From positions 124,001-188,000 of the forward strand of contig NZ_JZUE01000011.1 of assembly GCF_000969605.1 (NCBI RefSeq): a DNA stretch of 64,000 nt, written 5' to 3'. The notes beneath the pieces were generated by a model, which was given only the letters and a program-made list of their open reading frames with translations, ran no database searches and had not been told where the DNA came from. Made by a program: the position numbers and the translations under genes. Below are positions 28,852 to 36,677 of the stretch, in pieces. Every line of letters starts with the position of its first letter. The stretch's first letter is position 1. This stretch comes from Aquincola tertiaricarbonis. GTDB taxonomy: Bacteria; Pseudomonadota; Gammaproteobacteria; Burkholderiales; Burkholderiaceae_C.

Positions 28852-30399
28852 ATGACTGCGATCGAACTCGACCCTGGGCGCCTCACGCTCGAAATCCTGC
28901 AGGCAGTACACGCAGGTCATGTCAGCCTCGCCGTGGCGCCGCATGCGGCGGCCGCGGTGCAGGCCAGCGCCGCGGTGGTGCAGGCTGCCGCTGCCGGCAG
29001 CGCGCCGGTGTATGGCGTGAACACCGGCTTCGGCAAGCTGGCCAACCAGCGCATCAGCGAAGCCGACCTCGACACGCTGCAGCTCAACCTCATCCGCTCG
29101 CACAGCGTGGGCGTGGGCGCGCCGCTGCAGCCGCCGGTGGTGCGGCTGATGCTGGCCACCAAGGCCGCCAGCCTGGCGCGCGGGCATTCCGGCGTGCGGC
29201 CGGTGGTCATCGACATGCTGCTGGCCGTGCTCAATGCTGGCCTGGTGCCCTATGTGCCCAGCCAGGGTTCGGTGGGTGCCTCGGGCGACCTGGCGCCGCT
29301 GGCCCACATGACGCTGGCCTTGATGGGCGAAGGCGAGATGCTGGTCGATGGCCAGCGCCGCCCCGCGCTGCCGGTGCTGCAGGAAGCGGGCATCGCGCCG
29401 CTGAAGCTGGCCGCCAAGGAAGGGCTGGCGCTCATCAACGGCACGCAGACCTCCACCGCGCTGGCGCTGCATGCGCTGCTGGCCTTCGAGCCGGTGCTGG
29501 AGTCGGCGCTGGTGGTGGGCGCGCTCACCATCGACGCCGCCCGCGGCAGCGACGGCCCGTTCGATCCGCGCATCCATGCGCTGCGCGGCCAGCCGGGCCA
29601 GATCGACGTCGCCCAGTACTACCGCGCGCTGCTGCAGGGCAGTGCCATCCGCGCGTCGCATGCCGAGGGCGACGACCGGGTGCAGGATCCCTATTGCCTG
29701 CGCTGCCAGCCCCAGGTGGTGGGCGCTTGTCTGGACCAGTTGCGCCATGCGGCGCTGGTGCTGGTGCGGGAAGCCAATGCGGTGACGGACAACCCGTTGG
29801 TGTTCGCGGAAGACGGGGCCATGATTTCGGGTGGCAACTTCCATGCAGAGCCGGTGGCGCTGGCGGCCGACGGCATGGCCCTGGCCATCGCCGAAGTCGG
29901 CGCCATCGCCGAGCGCCGCATCGCGATGCTGATCGACAGCGGCGTGTCGCGGCTGCCGCCCTTCCTCACCGCCAATGCGGGCCTGAACAGCGGCTTCATG
30001 ATCGCCCACGTGACGGCGGCTTCGCTGGCCAGCGAGAACAAGTCGCTGGCCCACCCGGCCAGCGTGGACAGCCTGCCCACCTCGGCCAACCAGGAAGACC
30101 ATGTGTCGATGGCCACCTTCGCGGCGCGGCGGCTGCAGGCCATGATCAGCAACACCGCGCACATCCTGGGCATCGAGCTGCTGGCCGCCGCGCAGGGCAT
30201 CGACTTCCTGCGGCCGCTGCAAAGCTCCGCCGCGCTGGAGGAAGTGCATGCGCTGCTGCGCAGCCAGTGCCCCAGCGTGGCGGTGGACCGCTACCTGGCG
30301 CCGGACATCGAACGCGCCACCGCACTGGTGACCAGCGGCGCACTGGCGCGCATCTTGCGAACGCTGCCGGCGCTGCCGGCCCTGTGGATCCCGGCCTGA
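28852..30399 (+). CDS. hutH: Histidine ammonia-lyase HutH
   Basis: A 515-residue lyase turning L-histidine into urocanate and ammonia. The Ala-Ser-Gly triad that forms the MIO cofactor is at 143-145 ([15 protein letters not shown]). [12 protein letters not shown] (Tyr54), RCQPQVVGA and NQEDHVSMA carry other active-site residues. Its length matches the family. It is transcribed away from hutC and lies 23 bases before an ABC transporter operon. The next enzyme, urocanase (HutU), is not in the window. Confidence 0.96.
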   Translation: MTAIELDPGRLTLEILQAVHAGHVSLAVAPHAAAAVQASAAVVQAAAAGSAPVYGVNTGFGKLANQRISEADLDTLQLNLIRSHSVGVGAPLQPPVVRLMLATKAASLARGHSGVRPVVIDMLLAVLNAGLVPYVPSQGSVGASGDLAPLAHMTLALMGEGEMLVDGQRRPALPVLQEAGIAPLKLAAKEGLALINGTQTSTALALHALLAFEPVLESALVVGALTIDAARGSDGPFDPRIHALRGQPGQIDVAQYYRALLQGSAIRASHAEGDDRVQDPYCLRCQPQVVGACLDQLRHAALVLVREANAVTDNPLVFAEDGAMISGGNFHAEPVALAADGMALAIAEVGAIAERRIAMLIDSGVSRLPPFLTANAGLNSGFMIAHVTAASLASENKSLAHPASVDSLPTSANQEDHVSMATFAARRLQAMISNTAHILGIELLAAAQGIDFLRPLQSSAALEEVHALLRSQCPSVAVDRYLAPDIERATALVTSGALARILRTLPALPALWIPA

Positions 30400-30422
30400 A
30401 CCTTCATCCTTCAAGAGCACCC

Positions 30423-31385
30423 ATGATGTCCAAAGCCTCCGCCTTCCGTACCGTCGCCCTCCTGGCCTGCGCGGCCGCCGCCAGCCTGGCCCAGGCGCAG
30501 GAAACCAAGGTGGCCATCGGCATCTCCGGCTGGACGGGCTTCGCCCCGCTCACGCTGGCCAAGGAGGCGGGCCTGTTCAAGAAGCACGGGCTGGACGTCA
30601 CCATCAAGAAGATCCCGCAGAAGGACCGCCACCTGGCCCTGGCCTCGGGCGACATCCAGTGCGCCGCCACCACGGTGGAGACCTGGATCGTCTGGAACAC
30701 CAACGGCGTGCCGGGCACGCAGATCTTCCAGATGGACAAGAGCTACGGCGCCGACGGCATGGTGGTCAAGCCCGGCATCGAGAAGATCAGCGACCTGAAG
30801 GGCAAGACGCTGGCGGCCAGCGCGCCGGGCACCGCGCCGTACTTCGGTGCGGCCTGGATGCTGAAGAAGAACGGCATGTCCATCAAGGACGTGAAGGTGC
30901 TCACGCTGGAGCCGCAGCCGGTGGCCAATGCCTTCCTGGCCGGCACCGGCGGCATCGACGCCGGCATGACCTACGAGCCCTACCTGAGCAGCGTTCGCGC
31001 CAAGCCCGAGGCCGGCAAGATCATCGCCACCACGCTGGACTACCCGATGGTGATGGACACCTTCGGCTGCACGCCCAAGTTCCTGGCCGACAACGCCAAG
31101 GCCGCTCAGGGCTTCGCCAATGCCTACTTCGATGCGCTGGACATGATCAAGGCCGACCCGAAGAAGGCCTTCGAGATCATGGGCGCCGACGTCAAGCAGA
31201 CGGCCGAGGCCTTCGAGAACTCGCAGAAGTTCCTGCGCTGGCAGGACCGCGCGGCCAACCAGAAGTTCTTCGCCGGCGAGCACCAGCAGTTCAGCAAGGA
31301 AGCGGCCGACCTGCTGCTGGAGGTGGGCATCATCAAGCAGATCCCCGATCTGGCGAAGCTGGCCGACACCCAGTTCATCAAGTAA
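30423..31385 (+). CDS. NitT/TauT-type ABC transporter substrate-binding protein
   Basis: A 320-residue periplasmic binding protein of the SsuA/TauA/NMT1 type. It has a signal peptide (TVALLACAAAASLAQAQ), then VAIGISGWTGFAPLTLAKEAGLFKKHGLDVTI, LASGDIQCAATTVETWIVWN and LKGKTLAASAPGTAPYFGAAWML. It starts 23 bases after hutH, so it is probably in the hutH transcript. That suggests histidine, urocanate or a related imidazole as ligand, which is inference; the family binds sulfonates, nitrate, taurine and pyrimidines. ATGs at 30423 and 30426 are both possible. Confidence 0.88.
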   Translation: MMSKASAFRTVALLACAAAASLAQAQETKVAIGISGWTGFAPLTLAKEAGLFKKHGLDVTIKKIPQKDRHLALASGDIQCAATTVETWIVWNTNGVPGTQIFQMDKSYGADGMVVKPGIEKISDLKGKTLAASAPGTAPYFGAAWMLKKNGMSIKDVKVLTLEPQPVANAFLAGTGGIDAGMTYEPYLSSVRAKPEAGKIIATTLDYPMVMDTFGCTPKFLADNAKAAQGFANAYFDALDMIKADPKKAFEIMGADVKQTAEAFENSQKFLRWQDRAANQKFFAGEHQQFSKEAADLLLEVGIIKQIPDLAKLADTQFIK

Positions 31386-31388
31386 TCC

Positions 31389-32168
31389 GTGAGGCCGCTG
31401 CAACCCGTCGGCCCCGGCGCGCGCATCGCGCTGGGCGCCAGCTTCTTCGTGCTGTTCTTCGCCGCCTGGGCCTTCGCCACCTTCGGCGGCCACGTCAGCA
31501 AGACCTTCCTGGCCGACCCGGTGACCATGCTGCGCAGCGGCTGGACGCTGCTCACCGAGATGGGCTTCGCGCTCGACATCGGCATGACCGTGTGGCGGGT
31601 GCTGGGCGGCTTCCTCATCGCGGCCGTGCTGGCGCTGCCGCTGGGCGTGCTGATGGGCGCCTACAAGCCCATCGAGGCCTTCTTCGAGCCCTTCATCAGC
31701 TTCGCCCGCTACCTGCCGGCCAGCGCCTTCATCCCGCTGCTGATCCTGTGGGCCGGGCTGGGCGAGGCGCAGAAGCTCTCGGTCATCTTCATCGGCAGCT
31801 TCTTCAACCTGGTGCTGATGATCGCGGTGGCCGTGGGCAACACCCGGCGCGACCTGGTGGAGGCCGCCTACACCCTGGGCTGCGGCGACCGCGGCGTGGT
31901 GCGCCGGGTCTTGATTCCCGGCGCGGCGCCGGAGATCGCGGAGATCCTGCGCATGGTGCTGGGCTGGGCCTGGACCTACGTGATCGTGGCCGAGCTGATC
32001 GGCGCGTCCAGCGGCATCGGCCACATGATCACCGACAGCCAGGCGCTGCTGGCCACCGACCAGATCATCTTCGGCATCATCGTCATCGGCCTCATCGGGC
32101 TGCTGAGCGACCTGCTCTTCAAGTTTGCCAATCGGCGGTTGTTCCGCTGGGCGGCCCTCGGACGCTGA
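31389..32168 (+). CDS. NitT/TauT-type ABC transporter permease
   Basis: A 259-residue permease with about six membrane segments. The cytoplasmic EAA loop is VEAAYTLGCGDRGVVRRVLIPGAAPEI. GFALDIGMTVWRVLGGFLIAAVLALPLGVLMG is typical of TauC/SsuC. It begins with GTG at 31389, three bases after the binding-protein stop; no ATG is available nearby. It forms one transporter with its two neighbours. Confidence 0.9.
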   Translation: MRPLQPVGPGARIALGASFFVLFFAAWAFATFGGHVSKTFLADPVTMLRSGWTLLTEMGFALDIGMTVWRVLGGFLIAAVLALPLGVLMGAYKPIEAFFEPFISFARYLPASAFIPLLILWAGLGEAQKLSVIFIGSFFNLVLMIAVAVGNTRRDLVEAAYTLGCGDRGVVRRVLIPGAAPEIAEILRMVLGWAWTYVIVAELIGASSGIGHMITDSQALLATDQIIFGIIVIGLIGLLSDLLFKFANRRLFRWAALGR

Positions 32169-32182
32169 ACCCGACGCTGACC

Positions 32183-32968
32183 ATGGCCGACATCCTCACC
32201 GTGCGTGGCGTCGAGCGCCGCTTCCAGTCCAGCCACGGCAGCACGCTGGCCCTGTCGGCCACCGACCTGCAGGTGGCCGAGAACGACTTCATCACCATCC
32301 TGGGCCCGTCGGGCTGCGGCAAGAGCACGCTGCTGCGCATCGTGGCCGGGCTCGACCAGCCCACCGCCGGCGAGGTGCTGCTGGACGGCCGCCGCATCAC
32401 CGGCCCGGGGGCCGACCGCGGCATGGTGTTCCAGAGCTACACGCTGTTCCCATGGCTCACGGTGCGCGACAACGTGTGCTTCGGCCTGCGCGAGCGCGGC
32501 CTGCCGCGGGCGCAGCAGATCGAGGTCGCGCAGGCCTTCATCCAGAAGGTGGGGCTGGGCGGTTTCGAACACCACTACCCCAAGCAGCTGTCCGGCGGCA
32601 TGCAGCAGCGCACCGCGCTGGCCCGTGCGCTGGCCAACGGCCCGCGCATGCTGCTGATGGACGAACCCTTCGGCGCCCTCGACCACCAGACCCGCGAGCT
32701 GATGCAGGAGCTGCTGCTGGGCATCTGGGAGGCCGAGCGCACCACGGTGCTGTTCGTCACCCACGACATCGACGAGGCGGTGTTCATGGGCAGCCGCGTG
32801 ATGGTGATGAGCGCGCGGCCCGGCCGCATCAAGCTCGACCGGCCGGTGCCGCTGCCGCATCCGCGGCACTACGCGGTCAAGACCACGCCGGCGTTCTCCG
32901 CGCTGAAGGCCGAGCTGACGGAGCAGGTGCGCACCGAGGTGCTGGCCGCGCAGGCCGCCGCGGCCTGA
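32183..32968 (+). CDS. NitT/TauT-type ABC transporter ATP-binding protein
   Basis: A 261-residue ATPase. Walker A is GPSGCGKS (about 43-50), then GMVFQSYTLFPWLTVRDNV, the signature LSGGMQQRTALARALANGP and Walker B MLLMDEPFGALDHQTRE. FVTHDIDEAVFMGSRVMVMSARPG is the family's characteristic end of the core. It is the last gene of the presumed hutH-ABC transcript. The ATG at 32183 lies 15 bases after the permease stop. Confidence 0.93.
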   Translation: MADILTVRGVERRFQSSHGSTLALSATDLQVAENDFITILGPSGCGKSTLLRIVAGLDQPTAGEVLLDGRRITGPGADRGMVFQSYTLFPWLTVRDNVCFGLRERGLPRAQQIEVAQAFIQKVGLGGFEHHYPKQLSGGMQQRTALARALANGPRMLLMDEPFGALDHQTRELMQELLLGIWEAERTTVLFVTHDIDEAVFMGSRVMVMSARPGRIKLDRPVPLPHPRHYAVKTTPAFSALKAELTEQVRTEVLAAQAAAA

Positions 32969-32995
32969 GTCGGTTCTGAGCGAGGCTCGCAGATA

Positions 32996-34237
32996 ATGCG
33001 CGCCAAAGCAGGACCCTGGCCGATGTACAAGAAGAATGCGCGCCAACCAGACACCCTCGACCACCATGCGCACGCGCCCACCACGCGCGAGGCCTTCGGT
33101 CATTGGCGCCAGGCGAATGACATCCTGAAGCGCACCCGCCTGGGCGGCAGCTTCTACCTGCTGGCCTGGGGCCTGTGCTGGTTCTTCAGCAACCGGCCCG
33201 GCGCGCAGGGCCTGGCCGGCGTGGGCGTCACGCTGCTGTTCGCGGGCCTGCTGGCGGCGCGGCTGCTGCACCGGCTGCCTTCCCAGGCCAGCACCACCCG
33301 GCTGCGTCGCTGGCTGTTCGTGCACTGGAACATCGTGCTGGCCACCGCGGGCAGCTGGGGCGCGGTGAGCAGCTGGGTGCTGTGGTCGCCCGACTTCGCC
33401 TCGTCGCGGCTGATCGCCGTCGTCTCCACCATCGCCTTCGGCACCGCCATGGCCTTCACCTTCGCGATGAACCCGCGCAAGGCGCTGGCGGGGGTGGGCC
33501 TGCTGTGCCTGCCGGCCATCGCCACACTGGCGCTGCAGGGGCGCGAGCAGCTGCCGGTGGTGCTCACGCTGGGCGTGTACCTGCTGTTCCTGCTGCTGGC
33601 GCTGCAGCGCGGCCATGCGGAGTACCACGCGCACACCGAGATGGCCTTCGAGCTGCTCGACCAGCGCGAGCGCTTCCGCGTGCTCAGCCGCACCGATGGC
33701 CTGACGCAGCTGGGCAACCGCTTCCACTTCAATTCCGTGCTGCCGGTGCTGGCGGCCACGGCGCGGCGCAACCGCACGCAGCTGTCGCTGGCGATGTTCG
33801 ACATCGACTGGTTCAAGCGCATCAACGACACCCACGGCCATGCCGCCGGCGACGCCTGCCTGGCTGCCTTCGCCGACTGGATGCGTCACACCTTCCGTCG
33901 CGACGGCGACGTGATCGTACGGCTGGGCGGCGAGGAGTTCGGCGTGCTGATGCCCGACACGCCGGCCGCGCAGGGCTGGCACCGTGCCGAGGCCTTCCGC
34001 CGCCAGGTGGCGCAGACGCCGGTGGCCTGGCGCGACCAGCAGATCGCCCTCAGCACCAGCGGCGGCGTGGGCGTGTACAGCCCGGCGCTGGACCCCACGC
34101 ACGATCACCTGGTGCAGCGCGTGGACCGGGCGCTCTATGCCGCCAAGGCCCGCGGCCGCAACCAGGTGACGGTGGCCGAAAGCACTGTGCTGGCGCCGAT
34201 GGTCGAGCCGCTGCGCTACCCGGCCGGTCAGGGCTGA
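32996..34237 (+). CDS. Membrane diguanylate cyclase (GGDEF)
   Basis: A 413-residue protein with about six hydrophobic segments (residues 45-210) and a C-terminal GGDEF domain (about 225-400). The active site is RLGGEEFGVL. The RDGD placed five residues before it fits the RxxD inhibitory I-site. FDIDWFKRINDTHGHAAGDACL carries the metal and guanine contacts. It should make c-di-GMP from GTP. The membrane part has no family I can name and could be a MASE-like sensor. Start alternatives are ATGs at 32996 and 33023. Its last 10 bases overlap the convergent asparaginase gene. Confidence 0.92.
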   Translation: MRAKAGPWPMYKKNARQPDTLDHHAHAPTTREAFGHWRQANDILKRTRLGGSFYLLAWGLCWFFSNRPGAQGLAGVGVTLLFAGLLAARLLHRLPSQASTTRLRRWLFVHWNIVLATAGSWGAVSSWVLWSPDFASSRLIAVVSTIAFGTAMAFTFAMNPRKALAGVGLLCLPAIATLALQGREQLPVVLTLGVYLLFLLLALQRGHAEYHAHTEMAFELLDQRERFRVLSRTDGLTQLGNRFHFNSVLPVLAATARRNRTQLSLAMFDIDWFKRINDTHGHAAGDACLAAFADWMRHTFRRDGDVIVRLGGEEFGVLMPDTPAAQGWHRAEAFRRQVAQTPVAWRDQQIALSTSGGVGVYSPALDPTHDHLVQRVDRALYAAKARGRNQVTVAESTVLAPMVEPLRYPAGQG

Positions 34238-35292
34238 AGCGGGGCGGCCGGCAGGGCGTCGGCCAGCGCTGCGGCGGGCTGCAGGCGGCCCACCTCGGTG
34301 CCGTTCCAGTTGCGCAGCCGTGGCGTGCACAGGCTGTCGACCAGGGCGGCCTGCGGGCCCTGCAGCGGCAGCAGCGCGCGGATCACCGCGGCCATCACCA
34401 CCTCGGCCGCGCGGGCGTTGTTGCCGTCGTCCATCTTCAGTGCCACGCCCAGGCCCAGCTCGGGCAGGGCTGCGCCATAGACGCCCTCGGCGCCCACCTT
34501 GCAGAACAGGCGCTCGCCCAGGCTTTCCATCACCCGGGTATCGAAGCGGCCGCTGCCGGCCACCATGAACGGCGCGGCCGCCACCGCGCGCCGCAGCCGG
34601 GCCGCGGCCGCCGCATGCGCGGGCGACAGGCCCACGCCGGTGCCGATGCGCGCGAAGCCCAGCGCCATGGCCTGCAGCGGCAACCCGAAGGTGGGAATGG
34701 CGCAGCCGTCGGTGCCCATCGGCGCCCGCGCCAGGTCGCAGCCGGTGGCCGCCTGCAGCGCGGCGGTCACCTCGCGCATTAGCGGATGGTCGGGCTGCAC
34801 ATAGCCCTGCAGGAAGGCGCGGGGGTCCTGCCCGCGGTCGGCGGCCATCAGGCAGCCCACGCAGACGAAGCCGGCATGCTTGCCGGAACAGTTGTTGTGC
34901 AGCGCACTGGGCTGGGCGCCGGCGGCGGCCAGCGCGCGGCCGGCCACGTCCAGCATCGGCCAGTGCGCGCCGCAGCCCAGCACGCTGTCGTCCAGGCCGG
35001 CCTTGGCCAGCACGGCGGCGGCGGTGGCCGCATGTGCCGCCTCGCCGTTGTGGGAGGCGCAGGCCAGCGCCAGCTCCGCATCCACCAGGCCGAAGCGGTC
35101 GGCCGCGCCGCTGGCCACCAGGGGCAGCGCCTGCATCACCTTCACTGCGGAGCGGGGGAACACCGGGCGCGCCATGTCGCCCAGCAGGGTGTGCGGCGTG
35201 CCTTCGGCATCCACGATGGCCAGCGCGCCGCGGTGGAAGGATTCGATGCTGCTGCCGCGCAGCACCTCGACGAGAACCGGATGGGAAGTCAT
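34228..35292 (-). CDS. L-asparaginase of the Rhizobium etli (ReAV) type
   Basis: A 354-residue asparaginase II-family enzyme (Pfam Asparaginase_II), unrelated to E. coli AnsA/AnsB. The catalytic-type residues fall at the same numbers as in R. etli ReAV: Ser48 and Lys51 in the SxxK motif PRSAVK, Ser80 in CASHNGE, and Cys135 in HNNCSGKHAGF (a zinc ligand in ReAV). It should hydrolyse asparagine to aspartate and ammonia. There is no signal peptide, so it is cytosolic. It stands alone on the minus strand. Confidence 0.9.
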   Translation of the reverse strand: MTSHPVLVEVLRGSSIESFHRGALAIVDAEGTPHTLLGDMARPVFPRSAVKVMQALPLVASGAADRFGLVDAELALACASHNGEAAHAATAAAVLAKAGLDDSVLGCGAHWPMLDVAGRALAAAGAQPSALHNNCSGKHAGFVCVGCLMAADRGQDPRAFLQGYVQPDHPLMREVTAALQAATGCDLARAPMGTDGCAIPTFGLPLQAMALGFARIGTGVGLSPAHAAAAARLRRAVAAAPFMVAGSGRFDTRVMESLGERLFCKVGAEGVYGAALPELGLGVALKMDDGNNARAAEVVMAAVIRALLPLQGPQAALVDSLCTPRLRNWNGTEVGRLQPAAALADALPAAPLQP

Positions 35293-35428
35293 GGGCGGGC
35301 ACTGTATCGCCCGCGGATGCCGCGCCCGGCCGGCTCAAGTTGCAACCGATTACACCGAAAAGCCAGCGGCCCCTTCGTTGAGCAGTACGGGGCACCCATT
35401 CCCGAACTGTTCAAGCAAGGAGCACTGC

Positions 35429-35566
35429 ATGAAGCGTCGCGACTTCGCGAAGGCGCTGGTATTTCCGCTGGCCGCCATCGCGCTCACCGCCCCCTGGACC
35501 CGCGTCAAGGCCGAGCGCCTGCGCCCCGTGCCGGCCTGCGCCGCAGGAAGAAAGGCGGCCCGATGA
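35429..35566 (+). pseudogene. Short frame with Tat-like signal; probable gene remnant
   Basis: A 45-codon frame encoding MKRRDFAKALVFPLAAIALTAPW and then a basic tail that ends at 35566. The start has a strong AAGGAG (35418-35423) and the peptide begins like a twin-arginine signal (RRDFAK followed by a hydrophobic run). Nothing resembling a mature domain follows. I read it as the start of an exported protein gene whose body was deleted, but it could be a real small peptide. It lies just ahead of a chemoreceptor remnant. Confidence 0.45.
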
Positions 35567-35595
35567 CGCGCAAGTGATCCTGGCAGTGCCTGCGG

Positions 35596-35731
35596 ATCCG
35601 CACCCGGCTGATCGGCAACAGCAACACGCATGTGGAGCATGGCATCGCGCTGGTGAACGAGGCGGTCGCCGCCGGCGAGCCGGCTTGCCGAGGCCGTGGC
35701 CGCCTTCCGGCGGGCCGCCGATCCCGCCTGA
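35596..35731 (+). pseudogene. Remnant of a methyl-accepting chemotaxis protein (C-terminal pieces)
   Basis: Two pieces of a chemoreceptor signalling domain in different frames. 35596-35682 reads IRTRLIGNSNTHVEHGIALV and continues NEA, the conserved segment just beyond the receptor hairpin. 35684-35731 reads LAEAVAAFRRAADPA then stop, the usual LxxAVxxFR receptor end. In intact receptors roughly 70 residues separate them (the MGEI...QNAALVE part); here that part is missing and the frame changes. This is clear decay by internal deletion. The 483-base gap 35293-35775 holds only this and the short frame before it. Confidence 0.7.
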
Positions 35732-35775
35732 CCCTGCGCCGGCGGCGGCATGCGGCCGCCGCGACAATGCCGGCG

Positions 35776-36669
35776 ATGGACATCTACGGCATCGACTTCA
35801 GCAGCGCACCCACGGCGCGCAAGCCCGTGGTGGTGGCGCATGGCCGGCTGGAAGGCGCCCGCGCCACGCTGCTGCGCATCGACAGCCTGCCCACCCTGGA
35901 CGCCTTCGGCCAATGGCTGCACACGCCGGGGCCGTGGGTCGGCGGCTTCGACCTGCCCTTCGGCCTGCCGCGCGAGCTGGTGGAGGCGCTGGACTGGCCG
36001 CGCGAATGGGCGCCGCTGATGCAGCACTACGCCACCCTGAGTCGCGCGCAGATCCGCGAGACCTTCGCCGCCTTCTGCAATGCCCGCCCGGTGGGCGGCA
36101 AGTTCGCGCACCGCGCGGTGGACCGCCCGGCCGGCTCGTCGCCCAGCATGAAGTGGGTGAACCCGCCGGTGGCCTACATGCTGCATGCCGGCGTGCCGCT
36201 GCTGCTGCAGGCCGGCGTGCACCTGCCCGGCCACCAGGTGGCGGCCGCCGATGCGCAGGCCGCCCCGCGCGTGGCACTGGAGGCCTATCCCGGCCTGCTG
36301 GCACGTGAGCTGATCGGCAGCCGCTCCTACAAGAGCGACGAGCGCGCCAAGCACACGCCCGAGCGCCTGATCGCGCGCAAGGACATCGTGGAAGCGCTGG
36401 AGCAGGGTCGCAGCCGCCTCGGGCTGCGGCTGAAGCTCAGCCATGCGCAGCGCGATGCGCTGGCCGCCGACGGCAGCGGCGACCGGCTGGATGCGGTGCT
36501 GTGCATGCTGCAGGCCGCCTGGGCCAGCCGCCAGCCGGACTGGGGCCTGCCGGCCGACTTCGATCCGGTGGAAGGCTGGATCGTCTCGGTGCCGCCGGCG
36601 CCGTCGCAGGCCGTGGCGGCGCCGGCGCCCAGTCCGCGGCGCACCCGGGCCGCGCTGGCCAAGGCCTGA
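35776..36669 (+). CDS. DUF429 family protein, RNase H-like nuclease fold
   Basis: A 297-residue DUF429 protein (the COG for this family is described as a predicted RNase H-fold nuclease). It starts [20 protein letters not shown], with the first-strand Asp expected of RNase H folds. [15 protein letters not shown] and [16 protein letters not shown] follow, then [15 protein letters not shown] with acidic residues near the C-terminus. The tail is Ala/Pro-rich. Activity is not demonstrated for the family as far as I know. It ends eight bases before an Lhr-type helicase and is almost certainly co-transcribed. An ATG at 35767 is an alternative start. Confidence 0.8.
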   Translation: MDIYGIDFSSAPTARKPVVVAHGRLEGARATLLRIDSLPTLDAFGQWLHTPGPWVGGFDLPFGLPRELVEALDWPREWAPLMQHYATLSRAQIRETFAAFCNARPVGGKFAHRAVDRPAGSSPSMKWVNPPVAYMLHAGVPLLLQAGVHLPGHQVAAADAQAAPRVALEAYPGLLARELIGSRSYKSDERAKHTPERLIARKDIVEALEQGRSRLGLRLKLSHAQRDALAADGSGDRLDAVLCMLQAAWASRQPDWGLPADFDPVEGWIVSVPPAPSQAVAAPAPSPRRTRAALAKA

Positions 36670-36677
36670 GCGCCGGG

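Noticed and set aside
31976-35395. 1139-codon minus-strand open frame
   Set aside because: Antisense to the ABC permease and ATPase and to the diguanylate cyclase, and out of frame with the asparaginase; low-complexity product.
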